A stretch of DNA of 64,000 nucleotides from an uncultured Chlorobiaceae bacterium. Its GTDB lineage: Bacteria > Bacteroidota > Chlorobiia > Chlorobiales > Chlorobiaceae. Made by a program: the position numbers and the translations under genes. The notes under the pieces were generated by a model, which did no database searches, was not told where the DNA came from, and saw only the letters and a program-made list of their open reading frames with translations. The first letter of the stretch is position 1. Every line of letters starts with the position of its first letter. This document shows, in pieces, positions 50,313 through 62,147 of the stretch. Location of the stretch: assembly GCA_903839405.1 (NCBI GenBank), contig CAIMCD010000018.1:1-64000 (forward strand), in the 5' to 3' direction.

Positions 50313-51590
50313 TTATGATTTATTTACGAGCACATCTTTTTCCTCCGCACCGCCATCCTCACCGCTGCCGGGGGTGCAGGAACAGCCAATCATATGACCA
50401 AGCTTATCACGCTTGGTGTCGAGATAGTTTTGATTCATCGGGTTGGGCGCAATTTCAAGCGGAATGCGCTCAACAATTTCAAGCCCATACCCTTCAAGGC
50501 CAACCACTTTTTTCGGGTTGTTGGTCATGAGTCGCATTTTGCGCACACCAAGATCCTCAAGGATCTGGGCACCAATGCCGTAGTCGCGCAGATCGGCCTT
50601 GAAACCAAGCTTCTCGTTGGCCTCGACGGTATCAAACCCCTGATCCTGAAAGTTATATGCTTTAAGTTTATTGATCAGCCCGATCCCCCGCCCTTCCTGC
50701 ATCAGATAGATCAACACACCGCGCCCCTCTTTTTCAATCATGGCGAGGGCTGAAGCAAGCTGGTTGCCGCAGTCACAGCGGAGCGAGGCAAAGGTGTCGC
50801 CGGTAGCGCACTGGGAGTGCACCCTGACCAGCACCGGCTCGTCGGAGGTAACATCCCCCTTGACAAAAGCCATGTGGTTCTGCTGATCGGTATAGGATTC
50901 ATAGGCAATCAGGCGGAACTCGCCGTGCACGGTCGGAAGACGCGTTTCCACCGCCCGGTGCACCAGCTTGTTGCGCTGCATCTGGTAAGCCACAAGCGAC
51001 TTGATGGTAATCAGCTTGAGCTTGAACTTTTTCTTCAGCTTGATCAGATCGGGAAGACGAGCCATACTGCCGTCATCATGCAGGATTTCGCAGAGGAGAC
51101 CAACCGGACTGCAACCGGCAAGGCGGGCAAGATCGACCGCCGCTTCGGTATGGCCTACACGGCGAAGCACCCCGCCATCCATGGCGCGGAGTGGAAAGAT
51201 ATGGCCGGGACGGGAAAAGTCGTCCGCTTTTGAAGCGGGGTTGCCGAGCATCTTGATGGTGGTTGCCCGGTCAAAGACGGAAATACCGGTCGTTACGCCC
51301 TCGGCAAGAGCGTCAACCGAAACGGTAAAGTTGGTTTCATGCTGGGAGGTGTTGCGCTGCACCATCGGATCGAGCTGCAACTCTTTTGCCCGACCCATGG
51401 TAATGGCTACGCAGAGCAGGCCGCGAGCCTCGCGGGTGATAAAATTGACCATCTCGGTGGTCACATGGTCGGCGGCGGCAATAAAATCGCCCTCATCTTC
51501 ACGATCCTCGTCATCAATGACAATGACCATTTTTCCCAGCCGGATATCTTCAAGAGCCTCTTCAATCGTGTCAAAAATCTTTTTATCCAT
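50313..51590 (-). CDS. ribBA: Bifunctional 3,4-dihydroxybutanone-4-phosphate synthase / GTP cyclohydrolase II
   Basis: RibBA supplies both precursors of riboflavin. I start it at the ATG at 51590 ([13 protein letters not shown]), which has AGAGG 4 bases upstream; an in-frame start 8 codons earlier is less likely. The 425 residues hold an N-terminal DHBP synthase domain ([29 protein letters not shown]) and a C-terminal GTP cyclohydrolase II domain with the zinc Cys pattern [18 protein letters not shown] and [11 protein letters not shown]. It precedes glyA. No FMN riboswitch is visible upstream. Confidence 0.96.
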   Translation of the reverse strand: MDKKIFDTIEEALEDIRLGKMVIVIDDEDREDEGDFIAAADHVTTEMVNFITREARGLLCVAITMGRAKELQLDPMVQRNTSQHETNFTVSVDALAEGVTTGISVFDRATTIKMLGNPASKADDFSRPGHIFPLRAMDGGVLRRVGHTEAAVDLARLAGCSPVGLLCEILHDDGSMARLPDLIKLKKKFKLKLITIKSLVAYQMQRNKLVHRAVETRLPTVHGEFRLIAYESYTDQQNHMAFVKGDVTSDEPVLVRVHSQCATGDTFASLRCDCGNQLASALAMIEKEGRGVLIYLMQEGRGIGLINKLKAYNFQDQGFDTVEANEKLGFKADLRDYGIGAQILEDLGVRKMRLMTNNPKKVVGLEGYGLEIVERIPLEIAPNPMNQNYLDTKRDKLGHMIGCSCTPGSGEDGGAEEKDVLVNKS

Positions 51591-51824
51591 ATGCCTCTTT
51601 ACACCTTTTTTCAAAAGCTGATTTTAGCTGAAAAACATTGTAATGTAAAAAAAATCCCGTTCCATTTTCAGGCGCCAGAAAAAGAAGCCTCCCGGAAGCC
51701 GAAGAGTCAGCTTTGAGAAGCAGGGGCATTTTTGTATAATGACTCCGATTTCACTATAACAAGGTGAATTGTTACCTTTAAAAACAGTTCTATCCTGAAG
51801 CTTTTTTTAAACTATCGAGATTGC

Positions 51825-53681
<1,857 letters not shown>

Positions 53682-53702
53682 GAGCCACCAAGAGTCACCT
53701 TG

Positions 53703-53733
53703 CAAGCCCGCCACAAGCGGGCTTGTTTGTTTT
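53703..53733 (+). terminator. Rho-independent terminator of carB
   Basis: CAAGCCCGC and GCGGGCTTG form a 9-bp stem with a 5-base loop followed by TTTGTTTT, 21 bases after the carB stop. It also overlaps the end of the convergent gene. Confidence 0.85.
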
Positions 53734-55471
53734 ATGGTTGCTGTTTCAACGCCTTAAACCCGGCTACCGCAAACTCACCATTATAGTTGATGACCGCCCA
53801 AGCCGTTCCGGTTTTGAGGTCGATACCGTAACTGCCGAGCCCGTACTCTTTTTTCCATGGGCCCGCAATAAACTTCCCGGTGCCACCGATATTTTTATTG
53901 ACCGCATTGACCCAGTTGCCATCAGCGTCTGTCGCTGCCAAACCGAAAAACATTTTCTCGGAAGAAAGGGATGGAGTGGTTGCGGGAAAATAACTCATCG
54001 AAAGCACATAGCGATCCGTTACGGCGCTGCCCAACTCTCCGAGACCGCTAAGCATAAAAACAGGGCTTACGAGAGCAAGGCTGTGATTTCTTTGCAGTGC
54101 AGGGTGCTCCCTCTGCCAACGCTTTTGGTCAATCCAGCCGGTTGCAACCACCTTGCCGAGCCGCCGTCCGATGCCGCCTCTGCGGTCAAGCGTGCCATCT
54201 CTTGCTGTACTCTGATTGCTTCCGTCAACAATGCGGGCAACGGTGCCCTTAAAACTCTCCGATACAACGGTATAGCTCGCTCCTTGAGGTATCAGATACT
54301 CCTTGCCGTTCAGATAGTAACCCCAGCTCTCTTTTTCGACAAAGTTGAAGTTTGGGGTTAAACCGTTATCCGCTCGCCCCTTCCCGTTCGGGAAATGACC
54401 ATCAGAGTGCCAGTTGCCGTGATCATCGGCGTAGTAATCAACCCTCACAGAGGGGCCGTCAATCGTATAAATGTAGTAGCCAATTGAGTTCCGCTCCTGG
54501 GAGATCGATGTTTCACGAATCTTCTGGCCGAACCAGAGGGAGTCATCAAGCGGTTTCGGGGCATAGAACTTGGTGCTGTTGGAGGCTGAGATGATCTCCT
54601 CAATGCGGGAGCTGCCATCCGGGCTGGCAATAATCGAGCGCTGGTGAATATGGTCATGGCCACAGATAACGTATTTCACGCCATGACGCTGCAAGCTGGC
54701 AAAAAAGGTGTTTTGCCAGTCGGGATGAGCATTGGTGTAACCGCTGAACAGGCCGTCCTGATGGTTCTCGGCAATAATCGGCTGGTGGGAAAAAACAAAA
54801 GCATGGAGGGTGCCGCGCCGGTTTTTATCAAGCCGGTCGCTGATCCACGCCTGCTGCTCATGGATCGTATAACCATAAGGCTTGTTTTCGTGATTGGCGG
54901 GAGTAACCCAAGGGTCGATGAGCACAAAGCGGGCGCGGCTCTCAGGGTCACCGTAGTCAAAAGCGTAGCTCAGGCCATCAAGCTCCATACTGACCATGGT
55001 CGGGCTGCTGAATTGCGTGCCAAGCTGGAAGTGCTCGCCGCTACTTTTTGTAAACCAGCCGGTACGGGTTTGCGGATAGTTGGAGCGAAAGCCCGTCGTA
55101 CCATAATTGTTGTTTTTATCAGTGCATTCATGGTTGCCTCGAACGGCGAAAAAACCGATGCCGGCATCAATGAGCGGTTGGGCGGCCGCTGCGCGGGTGC
55201 GTTCAGAACCATCACGACCATCATCGCTCAGGTCACCGACCTGAATGACAAACTTCACCCCTTCACGGATAAACTGCCGGTTAACCTGATTGATAATCGT
55301 GAGCGGTACCGTCGATGGATTGGCATGGGCCGGATCGGAGGTCGTCCACTGGCTGTCACCCATCACGCCGAACTTCCAGGGCTCTGCCGAGAGTCGCTCG
55401 GCACGGCTGGACAGGAGAAGAATAAAGAGCAGCAGCGTAAAAGCTTTGTTCAGCAAGGAGAGGTGTCGCAT
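53732..55471 (-). CDS. Secreted calcineurin-like metallophosphoesterase
   Basis: The 579-residue protein starts with a signal peptide (AFTLLLFILLLSSRA). The metallophosphoesterase core has the metal motifs GDSQW, GDLSDDGR, GNHEC, SHQP and GHDHIHQR, so it should bind two metals and cleave phosphate esters in the periplasm. The C-terminal ~200 residues form a separate beta-rich part with GRRLGKVVATGW and repeated aromatic strands; I do not recognise it. It stands alone, with a 99-base gap to ynfA upstream. Confidence 0.85.
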   Translation of the reverse strand: MRHLSLLNKAFTLLLFILLLSSRAERLSAEPWKFGVMGDSQWTTSDPAHANPSTVPLTIINQVNRQFIREGVKFVIQVGDLSDDGRDGSERTRAAAAQPLIDAGIGFFAVRGNHECTDKNNNYGTTGFRSNYPQTRTGWFTKSSGEHFQLGTQFSSPTMVSMELDGLSYAFDYGDPESRARFVLIDPWVTPANHENKPYGYTIHEQQAWISDRLDKNRRGTLHAFVFSHQPIIAENHQDGLFSGYTNAHPDWQNTFFASLQRHGVKYVICGHDHIHQRSIIASPDGSSRIEEIISASNSTKFYAPKPLDDSLWFGQKIRETSISQERNSIGYYIYTIDGPSVRVDYYADDHGNWHSDGHFPNGKGRADNGLTPNFNFVEKESWGYYLNGKEYLIPQGASYTVVSESFKGTVARIVDGSNQSTARDGTLDRRGGIGRRLGKVVATGWIDQKRWQREHPALQRNHSLALVSPVFMLSGLGELGSAVTDRYVLSMSYFPATTPSLSSEKMFFGLAATDADGNWVNAVNKNIGGTGKFIAGPWKKEYGLGSYGIDLKTGTAWAVINYNGEFAVAGFKALKQQP

Positions 55472-55570
55472 TGGAATGATACTCCCTTAAAAGCATTCGA
55501 ACATGGCTTATCGTATAAAAACAAATATAGCCAAATCTGACTTCCAGCTCCCGGCTGGCAAGCAGGCCGC

Positions 55571-55903
55571 CTACGGCCGGGCTTGCCAGCCGAGCACAAT
55601 GATCGTCATGCCGCAGAGGGCGATAGCGGCTCCCGTCCAGTCGAAGAGCGATAACTCCACCCCGTCCACAATTTTGAGCCAGAGAAGGGCCGTAACCACG
55701 TAAACACCGCCGTAAGCCGCATAAACCCTTCCACTTGCCGCCGGATGGAGCGTCAGGAGCCAGACGAAAAGCGCAAGGCTTGCCGCCGCCGGAATCAGCA
55801 GCCAGACCGAACCGCTTTTGCGCAGCCAGAGATAGGGCAAAAAGCACCCCGTGATTTCAGCGAGGGCCGTCACAAAAAAAAGCCCGATGGTTTTCAGCAG
55901 CAA
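55571..55903 (-). CDS. YnfA family small membrane protein (UPF0060)
   Basis: The 110-residue protein has four hydrophobic helices and the YnfA family wording: [50 protein letters not shown] and LWLKIVDG. The family resembles SMR transporters in shape; some members are reported to export drugs. It is 77 bases downstream of the restriction-modification gene and may be read through from it, but I see no functional link. Confidence 0.9.
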   Translation of the reverse strand: MLLKTIGLFFVTALAEITGCFLPYLWLRKSGSVWLLIPAAASLALFVWLLTLHPAASGRVYAAYGGVYVVTALLWLKIVDGVELSLFDWTGAAIALCGMTIIVLGWQARP

Positions 55904-55980
55904 ATCAGCTTCCTTTATTGTGTTGTAGAATCAAGACGAGCGGTAGATAACCTTTTTTCAGAAGCTCCGGCAAAAGTGGC

Positions 55981-58782
55981 TCAGGTTGTTTTTTTCCGTG
56001 CAGAGTTCGGCTTTTTGTGCATGGCGTGGGTAAGTGGTTCTGCGTATTTGCCATAGAGTTCAAAAAGATATTCAAGGCGTTCGAGTTCGGTTTTAAAGGG
56101 TGAGCGGCGGTAACAGGCATCGACCGCTTCATCCAGCTCCCGGTGTGCCTTGAGCAGCTCTTTTGGCATGGCAAGCGGGTCGTAGAGATCGGCAAGGGTT
56201 GAACCGGCAAAGAGTTCACGAGCTGCAAGCACGACCTGAGCCTTCTCCTCAACTTTTGCCTCTTGCTTTTCGCTGACGGCTTCAGGGAAGGGAAAATTGT
56301 TGTAAACCAGATTATTGGAGTACCGGTAATCGCTTTTAAGCCTGCCGCATACCGCCCGCATCCATGCCATGTGCATGGTGCTTGTTAAAATTCCAAAATG
56401 ATAAAGAGTTGCGTTGGGTAGTGCCGAGCAAGAGTTATGAAGTATGTTTTCCTTTGTAAAATACCCCATAGGCACAAACCTGCGGTGTTCGGAGGAATGG
56501 AGAGGAATCACAACATAGTCAGTTGTCGGCTGACGAATTTCTCCAAAAAGATAGGGCGTTTCGGCTAATGTAATCGTTGCATTTTTTATGCTTTTCAATC
56601 TAAAATCTCTCACGGCTTCTACCCGTTTTACAATTTCAGACAGACCTCTCCATTCTCTCGGCGGTAAATCTTTTAGCCAAAGACACCAGCGATTTTTGCT
56701 GTTGATAAATTCAAGAGCACTAATCAACGGCCGGATAAATATAGAAGCCTTGGGCTCTTTCGTCAGGAATTCCTCTTTTTCCTCGTCAGTCAAAAAAAGG
56801 TTTCCATCATCAACAGGTTTACTTCCATAAATCATTTCCGGCACATTGCAAAGTGGCTTGTTGCGCGAAGGTATAACAATATCGGGAGCATCGACAAGGT
56901 AGGGGTTAATATTCTTGGCGATAATTTCGTGTGCTTCGCTTTGCGGGGTTTCGTAGTCGAACAGCCGTTTGGTTTCGTTACGGCCATCGTATGAAAAACC
57001 GATAATAACGCAAAAGACCTGTGCTTTGCCTCGGGCTTCGTTGCTCCATTTGAAGGTGCGGTGTGCAAAGCTGATTTTGATGCCTTTTGCGAGCAGGAAT
57101 TGCCAGAGCACAGCAACCTGTTCACCCTGGGTAATGCTGTTGGTGGAGACGAATGCAACTTTAACGGTGCTGTTTTCGATAAATAGCGCTGCCTTGATAT
57201 ACCAGAGCGTTACATAGTCGAGAATGCCATAGTTGGGCAACCCTTTGGTTTTGAGTGGCTGGCAAACAACATCCATATCGTCCATTTGAGCCGCATTGCG
57301 GTTTTGCTTGCCAATAAAGGGCGGATTGCCAAGAATCAGAAGGTTCTCTTTTGACGGAACAAGCGTTTCCCAGTCGAGACGGATGGCGTTGTCGCAAAAA
57401 ATATTCGGAGAGTGAACCAGCGGCAGGCGGGCGTAGGTTTGACCGAACTCATCGGAGAGGCGCATGTTCATCTGGTGGTCGGTCAGCCAAAGGGCAATCT
57501 GGGCGATGCGCACAGGAAACTCTTCTATTTCAATGCCATAGAACTTGTCAACATCAATGTTTGAAATAACGCTGACGTCGGTTTCGAGCTGGGTTTTGCC
57601 TGCCCGGTAGAGTACCGATGTCAGCGTCAGGTATTGGCGCAACACGTCGATTTCGAGCAGGCGCATTTCACGGTAGGTAATCACCAGAAAGTTGCCACAC
57701 CCACAGGCCGGATCGAAAAAGCGCATGGAGGCAATTTTATCGTGAAAGGCCCGCAGCTTTATGGCGCTGGTTTTGCTTGATGCAAATTCGAGATAAAGAT
57801 CGTCAAGAAAGAGGCCGCGAATGACCTTGAGAATATTTTTCTCCGAGGTGTAATGGGCTCCAAGGTTGCGGCGGCGGTTTTTATCCATGACGCTCTGAAA
57901 CAGCGAACCGAAAATAGCGGGTGAAACCTTACCCCAATCAAAGATGCAGCACTCCAGAAGCAGCTCGCGCATGGCAGCGTCGAAACTCGCAATCCGCAAC
58001 GGTTCACGAAAGAGCGCGCCGTTAACGTAGGGAAAACGGGAAAGCTCTTCATCAAGGGTTTTCTGGCGTTTGTCGGAGGGCGTGTCGAGCACCTGAAAGA
58101 GATCGGCTATGGCTCTGCCAGTGTCGGAGCCATCCTCTTTGGTCTTTTCGCGAAGGTAGTACTCAAAGTCATCTTTGGTGTTGAAGATACCGGTATCGTC
58201 GGCAAAGAGGCAATAGACCAGACGAACAAGCAAGAGTTCAAGGTTGTGGCCGTCGTACCCTGAGTCAAGCAGGGCATCGTGGAGATGGCCCATTTTTTCG
58301 GCTACCTTTATGTTAACCGGGTCTTCGTCCTTGTAAATTCGTTTCTGGTAGCCGGAGATGAAACCAAAGCGACCTATGTTTTTGGGAAGCTCTGCAAGTG
58401 AGAACTCCTTGTCGGTGCCTTTGTCGAGATCGTAGAGACGGAAACGGGCGAAGTCGGACACGAGGACATATTTCGGAAGCTCTTCCTCTTTGAGATGAAC
58501 AAAATAGTCGAGCGCCTGCGTGTAGGCTTTATCGAGATCCTGCCCTTTGGACTTGTGTTCAACAACAAGCGTACCTTTCCAGAAGAGGTCAATGGAGCCT
58601 CGTTTTTCAGCCAGTTTTTTAACCGGTTCTTCAAAGGTTGCAACACGACGGCGCCGGATGCCGAAGATCATGAAAAATTCGTTCCAGAAGGTCTGCGATT
58701 CAGCTCGTTCGCGTGAGCCGTCACTCCACTCGTGAGCGAATTGCACTGCGTTATCGCGGATTTCCTTTTGATTCAGGGGCAT
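55981..58782 (-). CDS. MmeI-like (type IIL) restriction-modification enzyme
   Basis: This 933-residue single-chain protein combines endonuclease, adenine methyltransferase and DNA recognition. Near residue 68 it has a PD-ExK-type motif, Asp in IDLFWK and EHK nine residues later, the same D-x9-ExK spacing as MmeI. The methyltransferase part has motif I FFDPACGCGNFLV and motif IV LGNPPFIGK; the last ~300 residues contain the likely target-recognition domain and a helical tail. Length matches MmeI (about 920). One such gene can both protect and restrict DNA. The recognition sequence cannot be read by eye. It lies beside a RhuM-Fic gene. Confidence 0.88.
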   Translation of the reverse strand: MPLNQKEIRDNAVQFAHEWSDGSRERAESQTFWNEFFMIFGIRRRRVATFEEPVKKLAEKRGSIDLFWKGTLVVEHKSKGQDLDKAYTQALDYFVHLKEEELPKYVLVSDFARFRLYDLDKGTDKEFSLAELPKNIGRFGFISGYQKRIYKDEDPVNIKVAEKMGHLHDALLDSGYDGHNLELLLVRLVYCLFADDTGIFNTKDDFEYYLREKTKEDGSDTGRAIADLFQVLDTPSDKRQKTLDEELSRFPYVNGALFREPLRIASFDAAMRELLLECCIFDWGKVSPAIFGSLFQSVMDKNRRRNLGAHYTSEKNILKVIRGLFLDDLYLEFASSKTSAIKLRAFHDKIASMRFFDPACGCGNFLVITYREMRLLEIDVLRQYLTLTSVLYRAGKTQLETDVSVISNIDVDKFYGIEIEEFPVRIAQIALWLTDHQMNMRLSDEFGQTYARLPLVHSPNIFCDNAIRLDWETLVPSKENLLILGNPPFIGKQNRNAAQMDDMDVVCQPLKTKGLPNYGILDYVTLWYIKAALFIENSTVKVAFVSTNSITQGEQVAVLWQFLLAKGIKISFAHRTFKWSNEARGKAQVFCVIIGFSYDGRNETKRLFDYETPQSEAHEIIAKNINPYLVDAPDIVIPSRNKPLCNVPEMIYGSKPVDDGNLFLTDEEKEEFLTKEPKASIFIRPLISALEFINSKNRWCLWLKDLPPREWRGLSEIVKRVEAVRDFRLKSIKNATITLAETPYLFGEIRQPTTDYVVIPLHSSEHRRFVPMGYFTKENILHNSCSALPNATLYHFGILTSTMHMAWMRAVCGRLKSDYRYSNNLVYNNFPFPEAVSEKQEAKVEEKAQVVLAARELFAGSTLADLYDPLAMPKELLKAHRELDEAVDACYRRSPFKTELERLEYLFELYGKYAEPLTHAMHKKPNSARKKTT

Positions 58783-58988
58783 GAAGTGAACTCAATTTTA
58801 ACGGGAAAAAGCGAAGGCACAAAACATCATTCCGCAATCCAATAGTGAAGTGAAATGTACGATAAAATAAGCATAAAGGAGTTCCTTCGGATTTCTCATC
58901 CAAACAGCGGCGGCCAACTTACCTTTGATCACGGGAATTTGTACCTTTCAACGATTACCCTGATGAGTGTCAATCCAGTCAATGATGC

Positions 58989-59993
58989 ATGATGAAACCG
59001 GTAACATCTCCAGAAAACAACGAGTCCGACAGAGGTGAAATTGTCATTTACCAAACCGGAAATACCAGCCCTGAACTTGAAGTTCGCCTTGAACAGGAAA
59101 GTTTGTGGCTGAATCAGAAACAACTATCTGTACTTTTTTCAACAGAACGAAGTGTTATCACAAAACACCTTCGAAATATTTTCAAAGAAGGTGAGCTTGA
59201 ACAGGAATCAGTATGTGCAAAATTTGCACATACTGCGCAGGATGGAAAACATTATCAAACAACGTTTTATAATCTCGACGCGATCATTTCAGTTGGATAC
59301 CGTGTAAACTCAAAGCAAGGTACCCGCTTCCGTATCTGGGCAACCGGTGTGTTGCGTAACCACATTATCAGGGGGTATACCGCTAATGAAAAACGGTTAA
59401 CGGAATTACAACAATCTTTTACAATTGCCCGAAATATTCTGGAACGCTATGACGTCACTTCCGATGAAGCCGCGGGTCTGCTGCAGGTTGTCACCAACTA
59501 TGCTTATGCCCTTGAACTGCTGGATGATTACGATCATCAACGCTTATCAGCCGGCAATGGCACTGAAAAACCTGCAACTGGAATCGATTATGATGAAGCT
59601 CTCGGTATTATTGCACGGCTGAAGGAAAAATTCGGTGCCGCAGAACTGTTCGGAAAAGAAAAGGACAACAGTCTTCAGGGCTCTCTTGCAGCAGTCATGC
59701 AAACCTTTGAAGGTCATGACCTCTACCCTGCACTTGAAGAAAAAGCCACTCATCTGCTTTATTTTCTTGTCAAAAACCACAGCTTCGTCGATGGCAATAA
59801 ACGCATTGCTGCAGCTCTCTTTCTCTGGTTCATGGAGAAAAATGGATTGCTTTATGAGCATACTGGAGCAAAAAGAGTAGCCGACAGTACGCTTGTGGCG
59901 ATGACACTCTTGATTGCAGAAAGTAATCCTAAAGAGAAGGAGATGATTGTTGCCATGAGCCGAAATCTCATCACTGATGTCGGCATCAGGTGA
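58989..59993 (+). CDS. RhuM-Fic/Doc fusion protein
   Basis: The 334-residue protein joins an N-terminal RhuM-type domain (ESLWLNQKQLSVLFSTERSV, FRIWATGVLRNHIIRGY, residues ~30-140) to a C-terminal Fic/Doc domain with HSFVDGNKRIAAALFLWFM. The Fic motif is HxFxDGNKR: it keeps the catalytic His, the acidic residue and the Gly-Asn, but has Lys-Arg where canonical AMP-transferring Fic has Gly-Arg, as in Doc-type enzymes. Fic proteins modify proteins with AMP or phosphate; this architecture is known from virulence-associated genes but its target is not. No antitoxin-like inhibitory gene is adjacent. It is divergent from the restriction-modification gene. Confidence 0.87.
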   Translation: MMKPVTSPENNESDRGEIVIYQTGNTSPELEVRLEQESLWLNQKQLSVLFSTERSVITKHLRNIFKEGELEQESVCAKFAHTAQDGKHYQTTFYNLDAIISVGYRVNSKQGTRFRIWATGVLRNHIIRGYTANEKRLTELQQSFTIARNILERYDVTSDEAAGLLQVVTNYAYALELLDDYDHQRLSAGNGTEKPATGIDYDEALGIIARLKEKFGAAELFGKEKDNSLQGSLAAVMQTFEGHDLYPALEEKATHLLYFLVKNHSFVDGNKRIAAALFLWFMEKNGLLYEHTGAKRVADSTLVAMTLLIAESNPKEKEMIVAMSRNLITDVGIR

Positions 59994-60036
59994 ACTTGAT
60001 AAGCTACCGAATAGCATTTATGACGCAGTAGATTCT

Positions 60037-60501
60037 TCAAGAGGGCAAAACCTCAAGCAGGGCTTCAAGAAAACGGCGGGTGTCGGCGTAGATGCCGGGT
60101 GCGGAGCTGGCTCTCGGGCCGGCAATGTTGAGGGTTTCGATCGAGTGCTCTTCTATCCAGAGGCGAACCGAGGCTATAGCTTGCTCATCATCAAGGCTGG
60201 CAACAAGAAAGGGGCGCTTTTGCAAGAGAGCGCACTGGCGGGTGTAGCGGCTGCCGCCCTGCAGCCGCCGGCGCACAAGGATCAGGGTGCCATCGGAGTC
60301 GCGGACATTCCAGGCGGTTCTCTTTTGGTAACCAACCCTCGGCGTTTCATCAAGATGGTAGCACTCCGCAATACGGCCATCCTCCGCCCGCCGCCCCTTG
60401 GGGCACCAGCCGCCGTGCTCAAGCCCGGATGCTATAGCCGCATCAAGCGCGGCCCGGTCAACGCCGCTTTGGCCGCCCGAAACAATTTTTTTAAGCTTCA
60501 T
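60037..60501 (-). CDS. Putative molybdenum carrier/SLOG-fold protein
   Basis: The 154-residue protein has the Rossmann-like SLOG fold pattern: KIVSGGQSGVDRAALDAAI at the N-terminus, GGWCPKGRRAEDG, and LNIAGPRASSAPGIY near the C-terminus. This is the 'putative molybdenum carrier' family, which structures place near lysine-decarboxylase-like nucleotide-binding proteins. The carrier role is not established. It is divergent from the ferritin-like gene with a 118-base spacer. Confidence 0.8.
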   Translation of the reverse strand: MKLKKIVSGGQSGVDRAALDAAIASGLEHGGWCPKGRRAEDGRIAECYHLDETPRVGYQKRTAWNVRDSDGTLILVRRRLQGGSRYTRQCALLQKRPFLVASLDDEQAIASVRLWIEEHSIETLNIAGPRASSAPGIYADTRRFLEALLEVLPS

Positions 60502-60619
60502 AACCCCGGCAAAAGAAAAAATGATCTGCAGGAAAAAGATAACTCGGTTATATTTGAGTTCAACGTAATGATACCCGATCGATTGAAACGCTCACAAGCA
60601 AATCCAAACCTTTTGACAC

Positions 60620-61087
60620 ATGTCGGTAACACTCCATGAACATCTTGACGAGTCGATAAAACTTGAACTGAACCTTGCCAAACTCTATACCCTGCTTCAC
60701 GACGCCTGTTCGGAAGATGAGGAGTTCTGGTGGGAGCTGGCCATGGAGGAGCGCGCCCACGCATCCCTCTTGCAGCAGGAGAAAAAACAACCGCAGCCGG
60801 AAACCTTCTTTCCGGACAACCTGCTTGCCAAAGATCTGCAGGCCCTGATTGATACCAACACCAGAATCACCGGGCTGATCGCCGAATACAGTGCTACGCC
60901 GCCCTCAAGAACCGAGGCTTTGCAACGTGCGCATGAGTTGGAGCTGGCCGCAGGAGAGTCGCACTTTCAGCAATTTCTGGACAGCCCAACACACACCCTG
61001 GCGGCAAATATTTTCAAACAACTGAACCAGGAAGATTGCGATCACGCCAAAAGAATCCTGGAGTACATGCAGAGTATCAAGGAATAA
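60620..61087 (+). CDS. Ferritin-like/rubrerythrin-type protein
   Basis: The 155-residue, all-helical protein has the spacing of a ferritin-like di-iron site: Glu in SIKLELNLAKLY, ELAMEERAHASLL (E-x2-H), ELELAAGESHFQQ and NQEDCDHAKRI in the last helix. It lacks the C-terminal rubredoxin domain of rubrerythrin. Such proteins may scavenge peroxide in anaerobes or store iron. The last site reads Asp-x-x-His or Glu-x3-His, so a full di-iron centre is likely but not certain. It stands alone. Confidence 0.75.
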   Translation: MSVTLHEHLDESIKLELNLAKLYTLLHDACSEDEEFWWELAMEERAHASLLQQEKKQPQPETFFPDNLLAKDLQALIDTNTRITGLIAEYSATPPSRTEALQRAHELELAAGESHFQQFLDSPTHTLAANIFKQLNQEDCDHAKRILEYMQSIKE

Positions 61088-61119
61088 AACGAGATAAGAA
61101 CGAGATCCGTAACTGCCGG

Positions 61120-62034
61120 TCAGGAGAGTGTGATAAACTTTTGCGTGAATCCACCCTCTTGGTCAATCAGCAGTTCGCTGTAGCGCTGGGGCGAAAAACG
61201 GAAACTCCCTCCATTGATAAACGCCAATGCATCAACCGCGTAGGCCTGAAAGCGGTGAAAATGGCCGTGGAGCACCACCCGTGCTTGAATGGCCTGCATT
61301 GCCCGCAAAAACTCCTCGCGGTTTTTAAGCTCCATAGTCCAGTCGAAGGCCTGGTCGATCAGGGAGTCGGTGCCGTAAACCTTGTAGGCATGATGGCAAA
61401 GCCCGATCACAAAAGAGTCTTTCAGGGAGTCGACTACCCCCTTTTGGGCAAGCGCCCGTAACTGGTTGGCAGAAATAACCCCCCTCGCCCCGAGCGGGTT
61501 GTCGGCAGGGTACCACGGATAGACCGAGTTCAGTGCAACAATGGCAACTCTCTGTGAGGGGTAGTTGATGACCTTGACAAACGGGAAGAGGTTACTACCC
61601 TCCTCTTCACCGGTAATCAACTCATAAAAAAAGCGGCAAAACTCCCCAAGCTTGCGATCAAAGGATTTTTTGCGGGCCCAGAGCAAGGGATTGAGGGCGT
61701 TGTAAAAGCGCATCTCCTCTTCAAGATTGATCAGGTCATGATTGCCAGCAATAATGGTACATTTCTGCCAATGGTAGAGACCGTGCTCTTCCAGCTTTTC
61801 GCGCACAATACGCCAGTCATCCGGGTTGGCGCTGTTGCTGAGATCTCCAGAAATAACCAGATGATCGAACCCTACACTGTTGAAGTGCGCAAAGAGGCGA
61901 TCGAGATATCCGAGCTGGCGTCGATCCTGTTTACCGGAAAGATGGAGGTCGGATATATGCGCTATTTTTACTTTATTCGTATTCAATTCCTTAAGATTTT
62001 CGATTTTCCAATCTAAAGCAGTAACTTGCGTCAT
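61120..62034 (-). CDS. Cytosolic calcineurin-like metallophosphoesterase
   Basis: The 304-residue protein has no signal peptide. The metallophosphoesterase motifs are in order: HISDLHLSG, VISGDLSNS, IIAGNHDLI, GLCHHAYKVY and LHGHFHRFQAY. The closest well-known relatives are cyclic-AMP phosphodiesterase-like proteins (CpdA group), but UDP-diacylglucosamine hydrolase-like enzymes share the motifs. It ends 32 bases from the ferritin-like gene stop, convergent, and is divergent from the glucan phosphorylase gene. Confidence 0.87.
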   Translation of the reverse strand: MTQVTALDWKIENLKELNTNKVKIAHISDLHLSGKQDRRQLGYLDRLFAHFNSVGFDHLVISGDLSNSANPDDWRIVREKLEEHGLYHWQKCTIIAGNHDLINLEEEMRFYNALNPLLWARKKSFDRKLGEFCRFFYELITGEEEGSNLFPFVKVINYPSQRVAIVALNSVYPWYPADNPLGARGVISANQLRALAQKGVVDSLKDSFVIGLCHHAYKVYGTDSLIDQAFDWTMELKNREEFLRAMQAIQARVVLHGHFHRFQAYAVDALAFINGGSFRFSPQRYSELLIDQEGGFTQKFITLS

Positions 62035-62082
62035 ATTTACCCGGTTGCAGAACTCAGCACAACCAAAAAATACGTTAACGCT

Positions 62083-62094
62083 GTAACATGTTAC
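62083..62094. promoter_or_regulatory. Perfect 12-bp palindrome in a divergent promoter region
   Basis: GTAACATGTTAC lies 49 bases left of the metallophosphoesterase start and 54 bases before glgP, in the only spacer between the two divergent genes. It could be an operator for one or both; no regulator is known. Confidence 0.3.
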
Positions 62095-62147
62095 CTTTCT
62101 TCAACCTGCAGTAGCACAATCAATCTTTATCCACAGCTAAATCTATT

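Noticed and set aside
54644-55540. A 298-codon plus-strand frame
   Set aside because: It is antisense to the secreted metallophosphoesterase, whose metal motifs are all present on the other strand.
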